DNA of 39,597 nt from positions 1 to 39,597 of the forward strand of contig NZ_CALEMI010000124.1 in NCBI RefSeq assembly GCF_937910895.1, in the 5' to 3' direction. Each line of letters begins with the position of its first letter. Position 1 is the first letter of the stretch. The position numbers and the translations under genes are program-made. Shown here piece by piece: positions 19,289 to 26,292 of this stretch. The notes beneath the pieces were generated by a model. The model saw only the letters and a program-made list of their open reading frames with translations, was not told the DNA's origin and made no database searches. Source of the stretch: an uncultured Dokdonia sp. (GTDB lineage Bacteria > Bacteroidota > Bacteroidia > Flavobacteriales > Flavobacteriaceae).

Positions 19289-20270
19289 TTTTTATACGGA
19301 TTAATTCTAGAGCTACTTCTTTCTCTAGATAGTAATTACAAGGTGTTGAAGTCATTGTAAATTGACCAACAGGATTAATTTCAAGAAAGTAAAAATTGTT
19401 CTCCTCATCAACTATAATATCTGCAGAACCTGTATTAAGACCTACTTTCTCATATATTCTAATAAGCATATCCTCGATATTACTTGGAAGCTCGTACGGG
19501 ATCATTCTGTTAGGTATTTCGGAGTCATATTTTCGGTAATCAGTAGATGTTTTTTTATTCTTTTGAGAGAAGATTGCCATTGAATAAAATCTATCTACTA
19601 AATAAAAACTCCTTATTTCTATCTTTTTTTGTATTTTAGATTGTAATAAAGAAGGTGTAAAACTATCAGAGAAAGTATCTAGTGTACTATTATTAATTTC
19701 TTCTGTGTATGTATAATATGCGGTATCATCTGTAAATTCATATAAACCATCACTTATAGCTTTAGTGACCACCTCATTTTTGGATAAAATGCTCTCTAAC
19801 TCATCTAATTTAGAAACAATAAAAGTATCTGGAATCTTAAACCCTTCGTTTTTAGCAAGGTCAAGCATCTTTAATTTATTTAATCCCTTATTAAAATAAC
19901 TTCCAATATTTTTTCCATTTTCGATTTTAAACTGTATGAATAAAGCTAATTGATTTATTTCATTTTTTATTTTGTGTGACAATATGTTTTGAATGATACC
20001 AAGATTTTTAGGTATATGTATAGGGTCATTCCATTCACTCAAAACATCAGATAATCCTCCTCTTCTAAACCAAACTGCAGTTATATCTTTTATATTGATC
20101 TTGTAACCTTCAATATTTAAAATAATTAAATCGTTACCTAAATCAAATTCTTCTATTCGAACATTTTGAGTTTCTTTGTTTAAACGGATATATTGATGTT
20201 CATAATACCGTAACCAGTCACAAACTTTGTTAGTTGTGAAATCGTCTTTTGAGCTAAATATAAATATCAT
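19245..20270 (-). CDS. gwsG: Grasp-with-spasm ATP-grasp peptide maturase (GwsG-like, graspetide ligase)
   Basis: A 341-aa ATP-grasp enzyme of the MvdC/MvdD type. Such enzymes use ATP to link Ser/Thr/Lys side chains to Asp/Glu side chains, forming ester or amide macrocycles in the precursor. The N-terminus (IFIFSSKDDFTTNKVCDWL) and the WFRRGGL segment are typical. The C-terminal ATP/Mg-binding segment is ADIIVDEENNFYFLEINPVG, whose EINP supplies metal ligands. The start codon lies 9 nt downstream of a strong hairpin plus T-run (20280-20299), so its expression may be reduced relative to the precursor gene at 20414-20626. Downstream genes overlap or sit close by, indicating a single operon. Confidence 0.88.
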   Translation of the reverse strand: MIFIFSSKDDFTTNKVCDWLRYYEHQYIRLNKETQNVRIEEFDLGNDLIILNIEGYKINIKDITAVWFRRGGLSDVLSEWNDPIHIPKNLGIIQNILSHKIKNEINQLALFIQFKIENGKNIGSYFNKGLNKLKMLDLAKNEGFKIPDTFIVSKLDELESILSKNEVVTKAISDGLYEFTDDTAYYTYTEEINNSTLDTFSDSFTPSLLQSKIQKKIEIRSFYLVDRFYSMAIFSQKNKKTSTDYRKYDSEIPNRMIPYELPSNIEDMLIRIYEKVGLNTGSADIIVDEENNFYFLEINPVGQFTMTSTPCNYYLEKEVALELIRIKNETTKGKDPKIKKE

Positions 20271-20279
20271 AAAAAAATA

Positions 20280-20299
20280 GGAGGAGGTAATCCTCCTCC
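20280..20299 (-). terminator. Attenuator-like hairpin between precursor and maturase genes
   Basis: A perfect stem GGAGGAGG/CCTCCTCC with a 4-nt loop, followed on the - strand by TATTTTTTT and then the gwsG ATG. It looks like an intrinsic terminator placed after the precursor gene and right before the maturase start, consistent with partial read-through. Confidence 0.75.
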
Positions 20300-20413
20300 C
20301 TAATTAAATTACCAAATAATAAAACAATTTGGATTGTTAATTAAGTACAATTGTTATATAATTTTATTATAACCGAACTTATGTACTTAAAAAGATCTTG
20401 TCCTAGAACTTAA

Positions 20414-20626
20414 TTAAGCTTCTACAATAATAGGTTTTGGTTTAGGGCTGCCACCTCCAGGTTCAGTATCCGAATCTGAAGTCCCTGTTGAATTGTCAGA
20501 GTCACTATCTGCTCCTCCAGTTGCGGTAACGGCAGTTCCACAATTTGTTCCTTCACCACCTGTTAAAAAGCTTAATGCTTTAATTTCTAATTTTTCAAAC
20601 TTGAATTCATCTAATGATTTTTTCAT
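20414..20626 (-). CDS. Graspetide precursor peptide (grasp-with-spasm substrate)
   Basis: A 70-aa RiPP precursor. The leader (MKKSLDEFKFEKLEIKALSF, then LTGG) matches the Bacteroidetes GG-leader type (EKLEIK...LTGG), with the double Gly at residues 23-24. The core 25-70 has one Cys (C29) and a run of alternating hydroxyl and acidic residues, ADSDSDNSTGTSDSDTEP (39-56), then a GGGSPKPKP tail. Thr/Ser and Asp/Glu side chains are what an ATP-grasp ligase joins, so this segment is the likely macrocyclised region. It is 143 bp upstream of the ligase gene with an attenuator between. A promoter candidate lies just upstream. The actual ring pattern cannot be predicted. Confidence 0.85.
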   Translation of the reverse strand: MKKSLDEFKFEKLEIKALSFLTGGEGTNCGTAVTATGGADSDSDNSTGTSDSDTEPGGGSPKPKPIIVEA

Positions 20627-20661
20627 AATATTTCTTTTTAAAGGTTTAACTAATAGTAAGT

Positions 20662-20693
20662 TAAATATATTATTTTTTTTTAATTTTTACAAT
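20662..20693 (-). promoter_or_regulatory. Promoter candidate of the graspetide precursor gene
   Basis: On the - strand it reads ATTG, then 20 bases, then TATATTTA, close to the Bacteroidetes TTG-N19-21-TAnnTTTG pattern, 36 bp upstream of the precursor ATG. The same layout with the same N20 spacing precedes the GG-leader peptide at 22773-22958. Confidence 0.5.
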
Positions 20694-21082
20694 TTAATTT
20701 ATTTTTTTTAAAAAAATAATAGATCCAAAGAGCGAGTATCGATTTTGAATATTGATTTTGTCATAGAGCTATCTAGCTATATATTTCTTTATAGTGAGAG
20801 TTTATGATAGTGTTTAATTAATTAAAAAAGGTGTTTTTTAGACAATAAAAGGAACTATTGTAAAATCATTAATGTTGATATGATTTTTTCGTCCAAAGTC
20901 AGTGCGATTTAGGTGAATCAATGGATTCCCCAAGACTTTGTCTCGGATGTCTTTTAGAAATAGTTATTTTGTATTTATGCGTCAATCTGTTTACAAGAGT
21001 ATAGTATAAAGCTTGCTATTTTATTATTCAGTTTGTTGATTCGAGTATTGTGCAGAACTGTTGGTTATTTTTAAGTGATTTT

Positions 21083-21148
21083 ACAAGATGACATATCCTT
21101 TGAGCCCCTCTGAATCTTACATGATAAAGGGGTAGTGGGGAGGTTGCT
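21083..21148 (+). repeat. 66-bp direct repeat, copy B (right flank of RiPP operon)
   Basis: The partner of copy A (17108-17172), about 91% identical. Weaker similarity may extend some 50-60 bp upstream of both copies. No reading frame is shared, because of the one-base gap. Confidence 0.85.
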
Positions 21149-21184
21149 TTGTATGCTTCCTCAAGTTGTAACGAAATAGTTAAA

Positions 21185-21265
21185 TTATTCGCCCTGAAGC
21201 ATTGCCATAATGCCTAATACCAAGCAAATCGCAAGACTTGCAAAAAAAATTGCTCCTACACCCAT
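21185..21265 (-). CDS. Possible 26-aa single-pass membrane peptide
   Basis: ATG at 21265 to TAA at 21185, encoding MGVGAIFFASLAICLVLGIM plus AMLQGE. It is one continuous hydrophobic helix with almost no charge. It is too short for compositional proof. No family was recognised, and it stands alone between repeat B and the Omp85-like gene. It is listed because such miniature membrane peptides are easily missed. Confidence 0.35.
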   Translation of the reverse strand: MGVGAIFFASLAICLVLGIMAMLQGE

Positions 21266-21438
21266 AATAGTTTGATTTAAATTCCCTTCAATTTAATAAA
21301 AAAAATGGACTTACAATGACATGTAAATTTTAATTGAATAAAGCTTAAAAAGGTTTATTATACGTTAAAATGTACTATTTAATATTATTCTATATCAAAA
21401 GATGTTAAACTTGCATTACAAATATTTAGTTTACAACG

Positions 21439-22602
21439 ATGTTAATAATTTTAAGGAATGCTATCCTATTTACTCTAATTATTTTTAATTGCCAGCTCGT
21501 ACAAAGCCAAAATTTAGAAAAAATAGCTGAGTTCTTCACTTTCTATCCTAATAAAAAGGCGCACCAGAAAGATTCTACACTCTATTTACAGAAGTTTATT
21601 GCAGCGCCAGTGATGACGTATAGTCCAGAAACAAACTTGGCCATTGGTACTGGTGCTAAATACCTTTTTAAGTTTAATGGTAGTGGAGAAGAGACAAGGG
21701 CTTCAAATATTCCTATGTCTGTAAGATACACGCTCAATAATCAATTTATATTTTACTCTGGTTTCGAGGTATTTACAAATCAAGAGAAATGGGTGATAGA
21801 AGGGAATTTACTTTTTCAAAATTATCCACGTTTGTTTTATGGGATAGGACGTGATAGCCCTAAAGAAAATGAACTTGAGTATAATTATTATCAGTTTTTA
21901 TTCGAGCCTATTTTTTTAAAGCAGATGTTTGCGAGATACCTTTTTATTGGAGCTGGTATCCGCTACAATACCATTTCGAATGTAGAATTTGATCTAGAGG
22001 ATGGATTAGAAATGAATCAAAATAGTATAAACGGGTTTAACGGAAGTACTTCATCAGGTATCGAAGCTGCGGTCTTATATGATAGCAGGAATAATATACT
22101 CAATGCAGAAAATGGATGGTATGTAGAGGCTACCTATGGAATTTATGGAAAAGTATTGGGTGGAACACATTCTTTTGAGTTAACCCGTTTTGACATTCGT
22201 CATTTCCTTGGATTATCAGAAAGTGGACAAGATGTTTTAGGTTTTCAGCTACTTGGGAGTTTTTCAAGTGGCGATGTTCCTTTTAATGAATTGTCTTTAC
22301 TAGGAGGTAACGAAATTATGCGTGGGTACAGGGAAGGCAGATATGTAGATAGGCATCTAGTTGCTGGACAAATGGAATATCGTAGATCTTTTGGAGACTC
22401 TCGATGGGGTGCTGTAGCATTTGTAGGTGCGGGTGATGTGGCAAACAGCGTATCTAATTTTAAATTCTCCAATTTAAGGCCTAATTATGGTGCTGGTATA
22501 CGTTTTAAATTGGATAAAACCGAAAATTTAAACCTGCGATTTGACTACGGGTTTGGACAAAATTCTAATTATTTTTACTTCACTATCGCCGAAGCGTTTT
22601 AA
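21439..22602 (+). CDS. Omp85/BamA-family outer-membrane beta-barrel without POTRA domains
   Basis: A 387-aa outer-membrane protein of the bacterial surface antigen family. A signal peptide ending near VQSQ is followed directly by about 16 amphipathic strands (for example PVMTYSPETNLAIGTGAKY and AAVLYDSRNNILNAENGWYV). The diagnostic Omp85 loop motif is present as GGNEIMRGYREGRYVD, with RGY at its centre, and the protein ends in Phe as barrel proteins do. No POTRA repeats precede the barrel, so it is not BamA itself. Short barrels of this kind are common in Bacteroidota; their substrates are unknown. It is monocistronic and divergent from the RiPP operon. Confidence 0.85.
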   Translation: MLIILRNAILFTLIIFNCQLVQSQNLEKIAEFFTFYPNKKAHQKDSTLYLQKFIAAPVMTYSPETNLAIGTGAKYLFKFNGSGEETRASNIPMSVRYTLNNQFIFYSGFEVFTNQEKWVIEGNLLFQNYPRLFYGIGRDSPKENELEYNYYQFLFEPIFLKQMFARYLFIGAGIRYNTISNVEFDLEDGLEMNQNSINGFNGSTSSGIEAAVLYDSRNNILNAENGWYVEATYGIYGKVLGGTHSFELTRFDIRHFLGLSESGQDVLGFQLLGSFSSGDVPFNELSLLGGNEIMRGYREGRYVDRHLVAGQMEYRRSFGDSRWGAVAFVGAGDVANSVSNFKFSNLRPNYGAGIRFKLDKTENLNLRFDYGFGQNSNYFYFTIAEAF

Positions 22603-22735
22603 AGAATCTGAGAGCTTCCAACTAAACATGAATCTATTTTTAAGTGTTTACATTATGTAATATGTATATATGATAACATCCAATAATTCAGAAATAGAGG
22701 ATTGAAAAGAAAAAACTAACAATTAAGCAGGAAGA

Positions 22736-22762
22736 AAATAAAAGCGAACCGAAGTCCGCTTT
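22736..22762 (-). terminator. UUCG-capped terminator of the GG-leader peptide gene
   Basis: A 9-bp stem AAAGCGGAC/GTTCGCTTT capped by a TTCG tetraloop (- strand), followed by TATTTTCTT, 10 bp after the peptide stop codon. Confidence 0.8.
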
Positions 22763-22772
22763 ATAAATTATT

Positions 22773-22958
22773 TTAAGACCCACAAATACAACCAACGGTT
22801 TCAGGTATTGGGGAATCAAATGGATTATCATATATAGGGGTATTACCATCTCCTGGGCCGCATATAGCTACACAAAGAAAATCAGAAAGACCTCCACTAA
22901 TAGATTTTTGTTCTGCTTTGTTTAAGACCGTACCTAAACTTGAAATGTTTTTTAACAT
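22773..22958 (-). CDS. GG-leader (bacteriocin-type) natural product precursor peptide
   Basis: A 61-aa peptide. The leader MLKNISSLGTVLNKAEQKSI ending SGG (double Gly at 22-23) is the common Bacteroidetes GG-leader, normally cleaved by a C39 peptidase-ABC transporter. The predicted mature part is 38 aa and contains four Cys (C29, C33, C57, C59), with GPGDGNTP in the middle and CICGS at the end, so one or two disulfides or another Cys modification are possible. No maturase or transporter is adjacent. It has its own promoter candidate and terminator. The ATG at 22958 was chosen over an upstream in-frame ATG at 23015 because it gives the canonical leader. Confidence 0.8.
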   Translation of the reverse strand: MLKNISSLGTVLNKAEQKSISGGLSDFLCVAICGPGDGNTPIYDNPFDSPIPETVGCICGS

Positions 22959-22984
22959 AGTATAAAATTTAAGATTAATAAAAA

Positions 22985-23016
22985 TAAAGATATTAAAAAT
23001 ATACAAACCAAGCAAT
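22985..23016 (-). promoter_or_regulatory. Promoter candidate of the GG-leader peptide gene
   Basis: The - strand has ATTG, 20 bases, TATCTTTA, ending 26 bp before the ATG. Its spacing is identical to that of the graspetide precursor promoter. Confidence 0.45.
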
Positions 23017-23032
23017 TACGGTTTAACCGTAA
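23016..23032. promoter_or_regulatory. Palindromic operator candidate between divergent genes
   Basis: TTACGGTTTAACCGTAA: two perfect 8-bp arms around one central base, touching the -33 of the peptide promoter and 67 bp upstream of the CARDB lipoprotein ATG. It could control both directions. Confidence 0.5.
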
Positions 23033-23098
23033 GTGACTAGTTGTTAATTATTTTGATTAACTTATGTGTGTGTTATGAATCTTAAAAAATATTATATT

Positions 23099-23656
23099 AT
23101 GAAGAACAAAATCAAAATTATTTTCTCATTAGCTATAATTGCGATGGTTACTATAGCTTGCTCTGGTGATGAAGAAATTACTAATGAAACAACCAGTTTA
23201 GATTTCGTACGGATGCCTACTCCTATAAATCCTGTTCCTGCATTGGATCTGATTATTTCTAGCTATACGACCAATATTCCTAGCGCCACCAGGACTACCG
23301 CTTGCGGAGGGGTATCATTACCAGATGTAAGTTGTGGAGGACAGCGAGGTTTTGTAGCATTTGCTACCGTTACAAATGTAGGTCCTGGAAATCTCCCCGC
23401 AGGAAGTTTGGACGTTGAATGGACAGATTTTACGACAGGTTCATCACAGCTGCAAACTATTTCTCACGGTGGAATAAGCTCAGGAGGGACACTTGTTTTT
23501 CAGAGAACGTACTTTTTAGGTCCTTGTGATTGTCCCGTACCATCTTCCAATTTTACACATGTATTTTTTGCAGTAGTAGATCCGAATAATAATATCCCAG
23601 AGACCAATGAGAATAATAATACGTCTCCTAGGTATGTTGCTTGCGATGGATGTTAA
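23099..23656 (+). CDS. CARDB-domain lipoprotein
   Basis: A 185-aa lipoprotein. The start at 23099 gives MKNKIKIIFSLAIIAMVTIA then Cys, a good signal peptide with lipobox TIAC; an upstream in-frame ATG at 23066 would only add a non-signal tail. The mature protein contains an Ig-like CARDB fold: PALDLIISSY, VTNVGPGNLPAG, then VVDPNNNIPETNENNN, the classic CARDB ending. It has extra Cys residues (CGG, CGG, CDC, CDGC) that may form disulfides. It is probably cell-surface or periplasmic, with an adhesion or carbohydrate/protein-binding role in general. It is divergent from the GG-leader peptide across a 140-bp gap with an operator-like palindrome. Confidence 0.8.
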   Translation: MKNKIKIIFSLAIIAMVTIACSGDEEITNETTSLDFVRMPTPINPVPALDLIISSYTTNIPSATRTTACGGVSLPDVSCGGQRGFVAFATVTNVGPGNLPAGSLDVEWTDFTTGSSQLQTISHGGISSGGTLVFQRTYFLGPCDCPVPSSNFTHVFFAVVDPNNNIPETNENNNTSPRYVACDGC

Positions 23657-23718
23657 GCCATGATTTAAATACACTCAAAAAGTATATCTTATTACTTTTG
23701 TGGAATTAAAAACCTACG

Positions 23719-23862
23719 AAAAAGAAGCGACTGTATAAAAAGATAAAATAACTTAATTTTTACTTTGAGCTTGTTAAAGAGGTCTCGATAATCTAAAGAT
23801 TTAAAAATTAAATGAGTTCAGTTTAAAAAACTAAAAGAACTTTTATACAGCTACTTTTTTTA
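23719..23862. repeat. MITE-like element with imperfect terminal inverted repeats
   Basis: The ends at 23719-23742 and 23840-23862 are imperfect inverted copies that share CTGTATAAAA and a purine-rich AAAAAG flank, spanning about 144 bp. There is no coding capacity inside. It may be an IS-derived miniature element or an accidental long hairpin. Confidence 0.3.
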
Positions 23863-23978
23863 TTGCAACTTCCTTACTTTTTCTAACTCTTTTTGTTTTC
23901 CAATCCTTACAAAAGCTTTCTGTCCGTTCGATTGCCGTTGAGAACTACGTAAATATTTAAAGAGTTTCTTTGAAGGTA

Positions 23979-23994
23979 TGACCTCGACTGGATT
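23979..23994 (-). repeat. Degenerate unit copy 1, tRNA-3'-end-like motif
   Basis: On the - strand AATCCAGTCGAGGTCA, identical to 24112-24127. It resembles the T-arm/acceptor part of a tRNA, preceded by a partly conserved ATTTTCA..CGG.AGCT segment. Confidence 0.5.
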
Positions 23995-24033
23995 ACATAT
24001 CCATTGAGCTCCCGTGTGAAAATGAAAAGTGCA

Positions 24034-24052
24034 CAACGCAGAAAAAGCGTTG
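24034..24052 (-). other. Hairpin CAACGC/GCGTTG
   Basis: A short stem-loop with 6-bp arms between the two 16-bp motif copies. It is probably part of the degenerate repeat unit. Confidence 0.4.
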
Positions 24053-24074
24053 CTTTTGACAGTTTGAAAAACAA

Positions 24075-24102
24075 AAAAGTCTGCATTCTCATGTAGACTT
24101 TT
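24075..24102 (-). terminator. Terminator-like hairpin in the degenerate repeats
   Basis: Arms AAAAGTCT/AGACTTTT, followed on the - strand by TTTTTTGTTTTT, about 10 bp after the motif copy at 24112-24127. Confidence 0.5.
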
Positions 24103-24111
24103 CGCTTTAAG

Positions 24112-24127
24112 TGACCTCGACTGGATT
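24112..24127 (-). repeat. Degenerate unit copy 2, tRNA-3'-end-like motif
   Basis: Identical 16 bp to copy 1, 133 bp away. It is followed by a terminator-like hairpin, as a real tRNA 3' end would be, but there is no tRNA body upstream. Confidence 0.5.
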
Positions 24128-24183
24128 GACTCCGTCTTTCCAGACAAAGCTCCGCTTTGAAAATCAAAACTTCACTAAAACAA

Positions 24184-24214
24184 AAAAGCAAGCTATTTGT
24201 TTTAGCTTGCTTTT
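24184..24214 (-). terminator. Terminator-like hairpin, perfect 12-bp arms
   Basis: AAAAGCAAGCTA/TAGCTTGCTTTT with a 7-nt loop and a T-run on the - strand. It follows a GTCCCGTTGAGTTCAC stretch that resembles a tRNA acceptor end. Confidence 0.6.
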
Positions 24215-24322
24215 GATTTATTCGTGAACTCAACGGGACAGAGTTCGAACTTTTTGAAGAGTGATATTTCTTTAATACTCTCAAAATCAATGCTTATTGA
24301 AAACACTATTAAATTGTAATGT

Positions 24323-26287
24323 TTACTCCCACTTCATTTTCTGTAATCGCACAGCATTCAAAATTGCAAGCAATGCTACACCTACATCAGCAAAAACTGC
24401 TTCCCACATTGTGGCAAGACCACCAGCGCCTAATATTAAAACAATAACTTTCACGCCAAAGGCAAGTATGATATTTTGCCAAACAACCCGACGTGTTGAA
24501 CGACCTATCTTTATCGCTCTTGAGATTTTACTGGGTTGATCTGTTTGTATAATAACGTCTGCGGTTTCAATGGCCACATCGCTGCCAAGACCACCCATCG
24601 CGATTCCTACATCACTGGCAGCAAGTACAGGTGCATCATTAATACCATCACCTATAAAAGCCACCTTAGTATCTGGTTGCTGTTTTAATTTTTCTACCTC
24701 GTTAAGTTTGTCTTCTGGTAGCATTCCACCTTTTGCCCAGTCGATGCCTAATTCTTTTGCTACTTCTTGAGTAATAGAATCCTTATCTCCAGATAACATA
24801 ATAATCTTATCGATTCCTGCTGCTCTTATTTCTTTGATCGCTTGATGTGCATCGTCTTTCAATTCATCGGCGATTGTTACATAACCTGCAAATGCGCCAT
24901 CAATGCCTACCATCACTATAGACTCAACAATGTTGTCGGTTTCTGCTGGAACTTCTATCTGATGTGCTGTCATCAATGCTTTATTCCCAACTAAGACTGT
25001 TTTTCCATTTACGCTACCTTTTAAACCTTTACCTGCGATTTCAGAAACGTCTGTAGCATTATAATCTGCTCCTTCAGCTTTATATTCCATAATGGCTACT
25101 GCAATTGGGTGTGTGGATTGCTCTTCCATTGCCATTAGGTATTTCATAAATTCTGCTTTCGCGAAAGCGGAACCAGTAACAATTTCCTTAATCTTAAATA
25201 CTGCTTTAGTGACAGTTCCCGTTTTATCCATCACTACGGTATTAACTTGTGTCATTGCATCCAAAAATGATGCGCCCTTAAATAAAATTCCATTACGTGA
25301 TGCAGCTCCCAAACCACCGAAATAACCAAGCGGTATCGAGATAACCAAGGCACAAGGACAAGAAATTACAAGAAATATCAATGCACGATACAACCAATCT
25401 CTAAACACGTAATCATCAATAAAGAAATATGGCAAGAAGGTCAGGCCAATAGCGAGAAATACTACAATTGGGGTATAGATGCGCGCAAACTTCCTAATAA
25501 ATAATTCGGTTTTTGATTTTCTTGCTGTGGCGTTTTGCACCATATCGAGAATTCGGGCAATGGAACTGTCCTTAAATTCTCTCGTGGTTTCAACCTCGAT
25601 AACACCGTCGAGATTAATGCTTCCAGCAAAAACAGTATCGTCTTTTGCAATAGTATCAGGTTTGCTTTCGCCTGTGAGTGCTGCGGTATTGAACGAGCCT
25701 TTTTCTGAAAGTAAAATTCCATCTAATGGTACTTTCTCGCCCACACGTACTTGAATTTTCTCGCCTATCTCAACAGTTTCGGGATCTACCGCTATGTAGT
25801 TTCCATTGCGATATACAAGAGCTTCATTAGGTCGTACATCGAGTAGTGCTTTTATATTGCTCTTTGCTCGATTGACCGCTGCGTTCTGGAAGAGCTCGCC
25901 CACGGCATAAAATAACATTACGGCTACACCTTCTGGATATTCTCCTATCGCAAATGCACCCAAGGTGGCAATAGACATTAAGAAAAATTCTGTGAAGACA
26001 TCGCCACGCATAATACTTTTCCAACCTTCTTTAATAACTGGAAAACCTACAGGTAAATAAGCAATAGTATACCAGACAATACGTACCCAACCTTCAAATG
26101 CTGGGATAGCATTAAAATAGTCTACCGCAATACCTACAATTAGCATTACAAAACTAATTATCGCAGGAATGTATGTTTTAAATGAACTACCATCTCCGTG
26201 ATCGTGATCGTGTCCATCATCGTGGCTATGTTCGCCTTGATGTTCTTTGGGATCGATATCCCTCAAATTTTGTTTTCGTTTTTTCAT
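24323..26287 (-). CDS. zntA: P1B-type heavy-metal ATPase, zinc/cadmium class
   Basis: A 654-aa inner-membrane pump that exports metal ions at the cost of ATP. In order: a His/Asp-rich N-terminal tail (about 30 residues, with HSHDDGHDHDHG) instead of an HMA domain, paired N-terminal helices, the actuator loop TGES (205-208), the transport motif CPC (310-312), the phosphorylated Asp in DKTGT (D354), and GDGINDAPVLAASDVG. CPC with a divergent TM8 lacking the copper MxxSS signature favours Zn/Cd/Pb. AFAKA at residues 374-378 comes from the palindrome. It starts 5 bp after the DUF3703 gene, at the 3' end of the metal operon. Confidence 0.93.
   Translation of the reverse strand: MKKRKQNLRDIDPKEHQGEHSHDDGHDHDHGDGSSFKTYIPAIISFVMLIVGIAVDYFNAIPAFEGWVRIVWYTIAYLPVGFPVIKEGWKSIMRGDVFTEFFLMSIATLGAFAIGEYPEGVAVMLFYAVGELFQNAAVNRAKSNIKALLDVRPNEALVYRNGNYIAVDPETVEIGEKIQVRVGEKVPLDGILLSEKGSFNTAALTGESKPDTIAKDDTVFAGSINLDGVIEVETTREFKDSSIARILDMVQNATARKSKTELFIRKFARIYTPIVVFLAIGLTFLPYFFIDDYVFRDWLYRALIFLVISCPCALVISIPLGYFGGLGAASRNGILFKGASFLDAMTQVNTVVMDKTGTVTKAVFKIKEIVTGSAFAKAEFMKYLMAMEEQSTHPIAVAIMEYKAEGADYNATDVSEIAGKGLKGSVNGKTVLVGNKALMTAHQIEVPAETDNIVESIVMVGIDGAFAGYVTIADELKDDAHQAIKEIRAAGIDKIIMLSGDKDSITQEVAKELGIDWAKGGMLPEDKLNEVEKLKQQPDTKVAFIGDGINDAPVLAASDVGIAMGGLGSDVAIETADVIIQTDQPSKISRAIKIGRSTRRVVWQNIILAFGVKVIVLILGAGGLATMWEAVFADVGVALLAILNAVRLQKMKWE
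25154..25169. repeat. Iterated palindrome, copy 5
   Basis: The 14-bp core GCTTTCGCGAAAGC is intact and one outer base differs. It is read as AFAKA in the nucleotide-binding domain of the zinc ATPase. Confidence 0.9.
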
Positions 26288-26292
26288 TCTAT

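Larger units (their letters stand above)
20627..21184. other. Long AT-rich non-coding region with boundary repeat B
   Basis: It has no credible gene. It contains the precursor promoter (20662-20693), long A/T runs and direct-repeat copy B (21083-21148). Confidence 0.55.
23657..24322. other. Non-coding junction between the RiPP region and the metal island
   Basis: 666 bp with no convincing gene. It holds a MITE-like inverted repeat (23719-23862), two copies of a 16-bp motif 133 bp apart (23979 and 24112), several hairpins with T-runs on the - strand, and a stretch near 24229-24253 that resembles the 3' end of a tRNA. It looks like accumulated debris at an insertion hot spot. Confidence 0.5.

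Noticed and set aside
20280-20299. GGAGGAGG as a Shine-Dalgarno sequence for gwsG
   Set aside because: Bacteroidota rarely use Shine-Dalgarno sequences, and the sequence is one arm of a perfect hairpin followed by a T-run, so a terminator/attenuator is the simpler reading.
24229-24253. A tRNA gene near the TTCGAAC motif
   Set aside because: No anticodon or D arm can be folded upstream; only a 3'-end-like fragment is present.
23860-24290. Two overlapping - strand ORFs of 95 and 127 aa
   Set aside because: They run through terminator hairpins and the repeated 16-bp motif, so they are translations of repeat debris. A short end (KELEKVRKLQ) vaguely suggests a GIY-YIG tail, but that is not enough to call a pseudogene.
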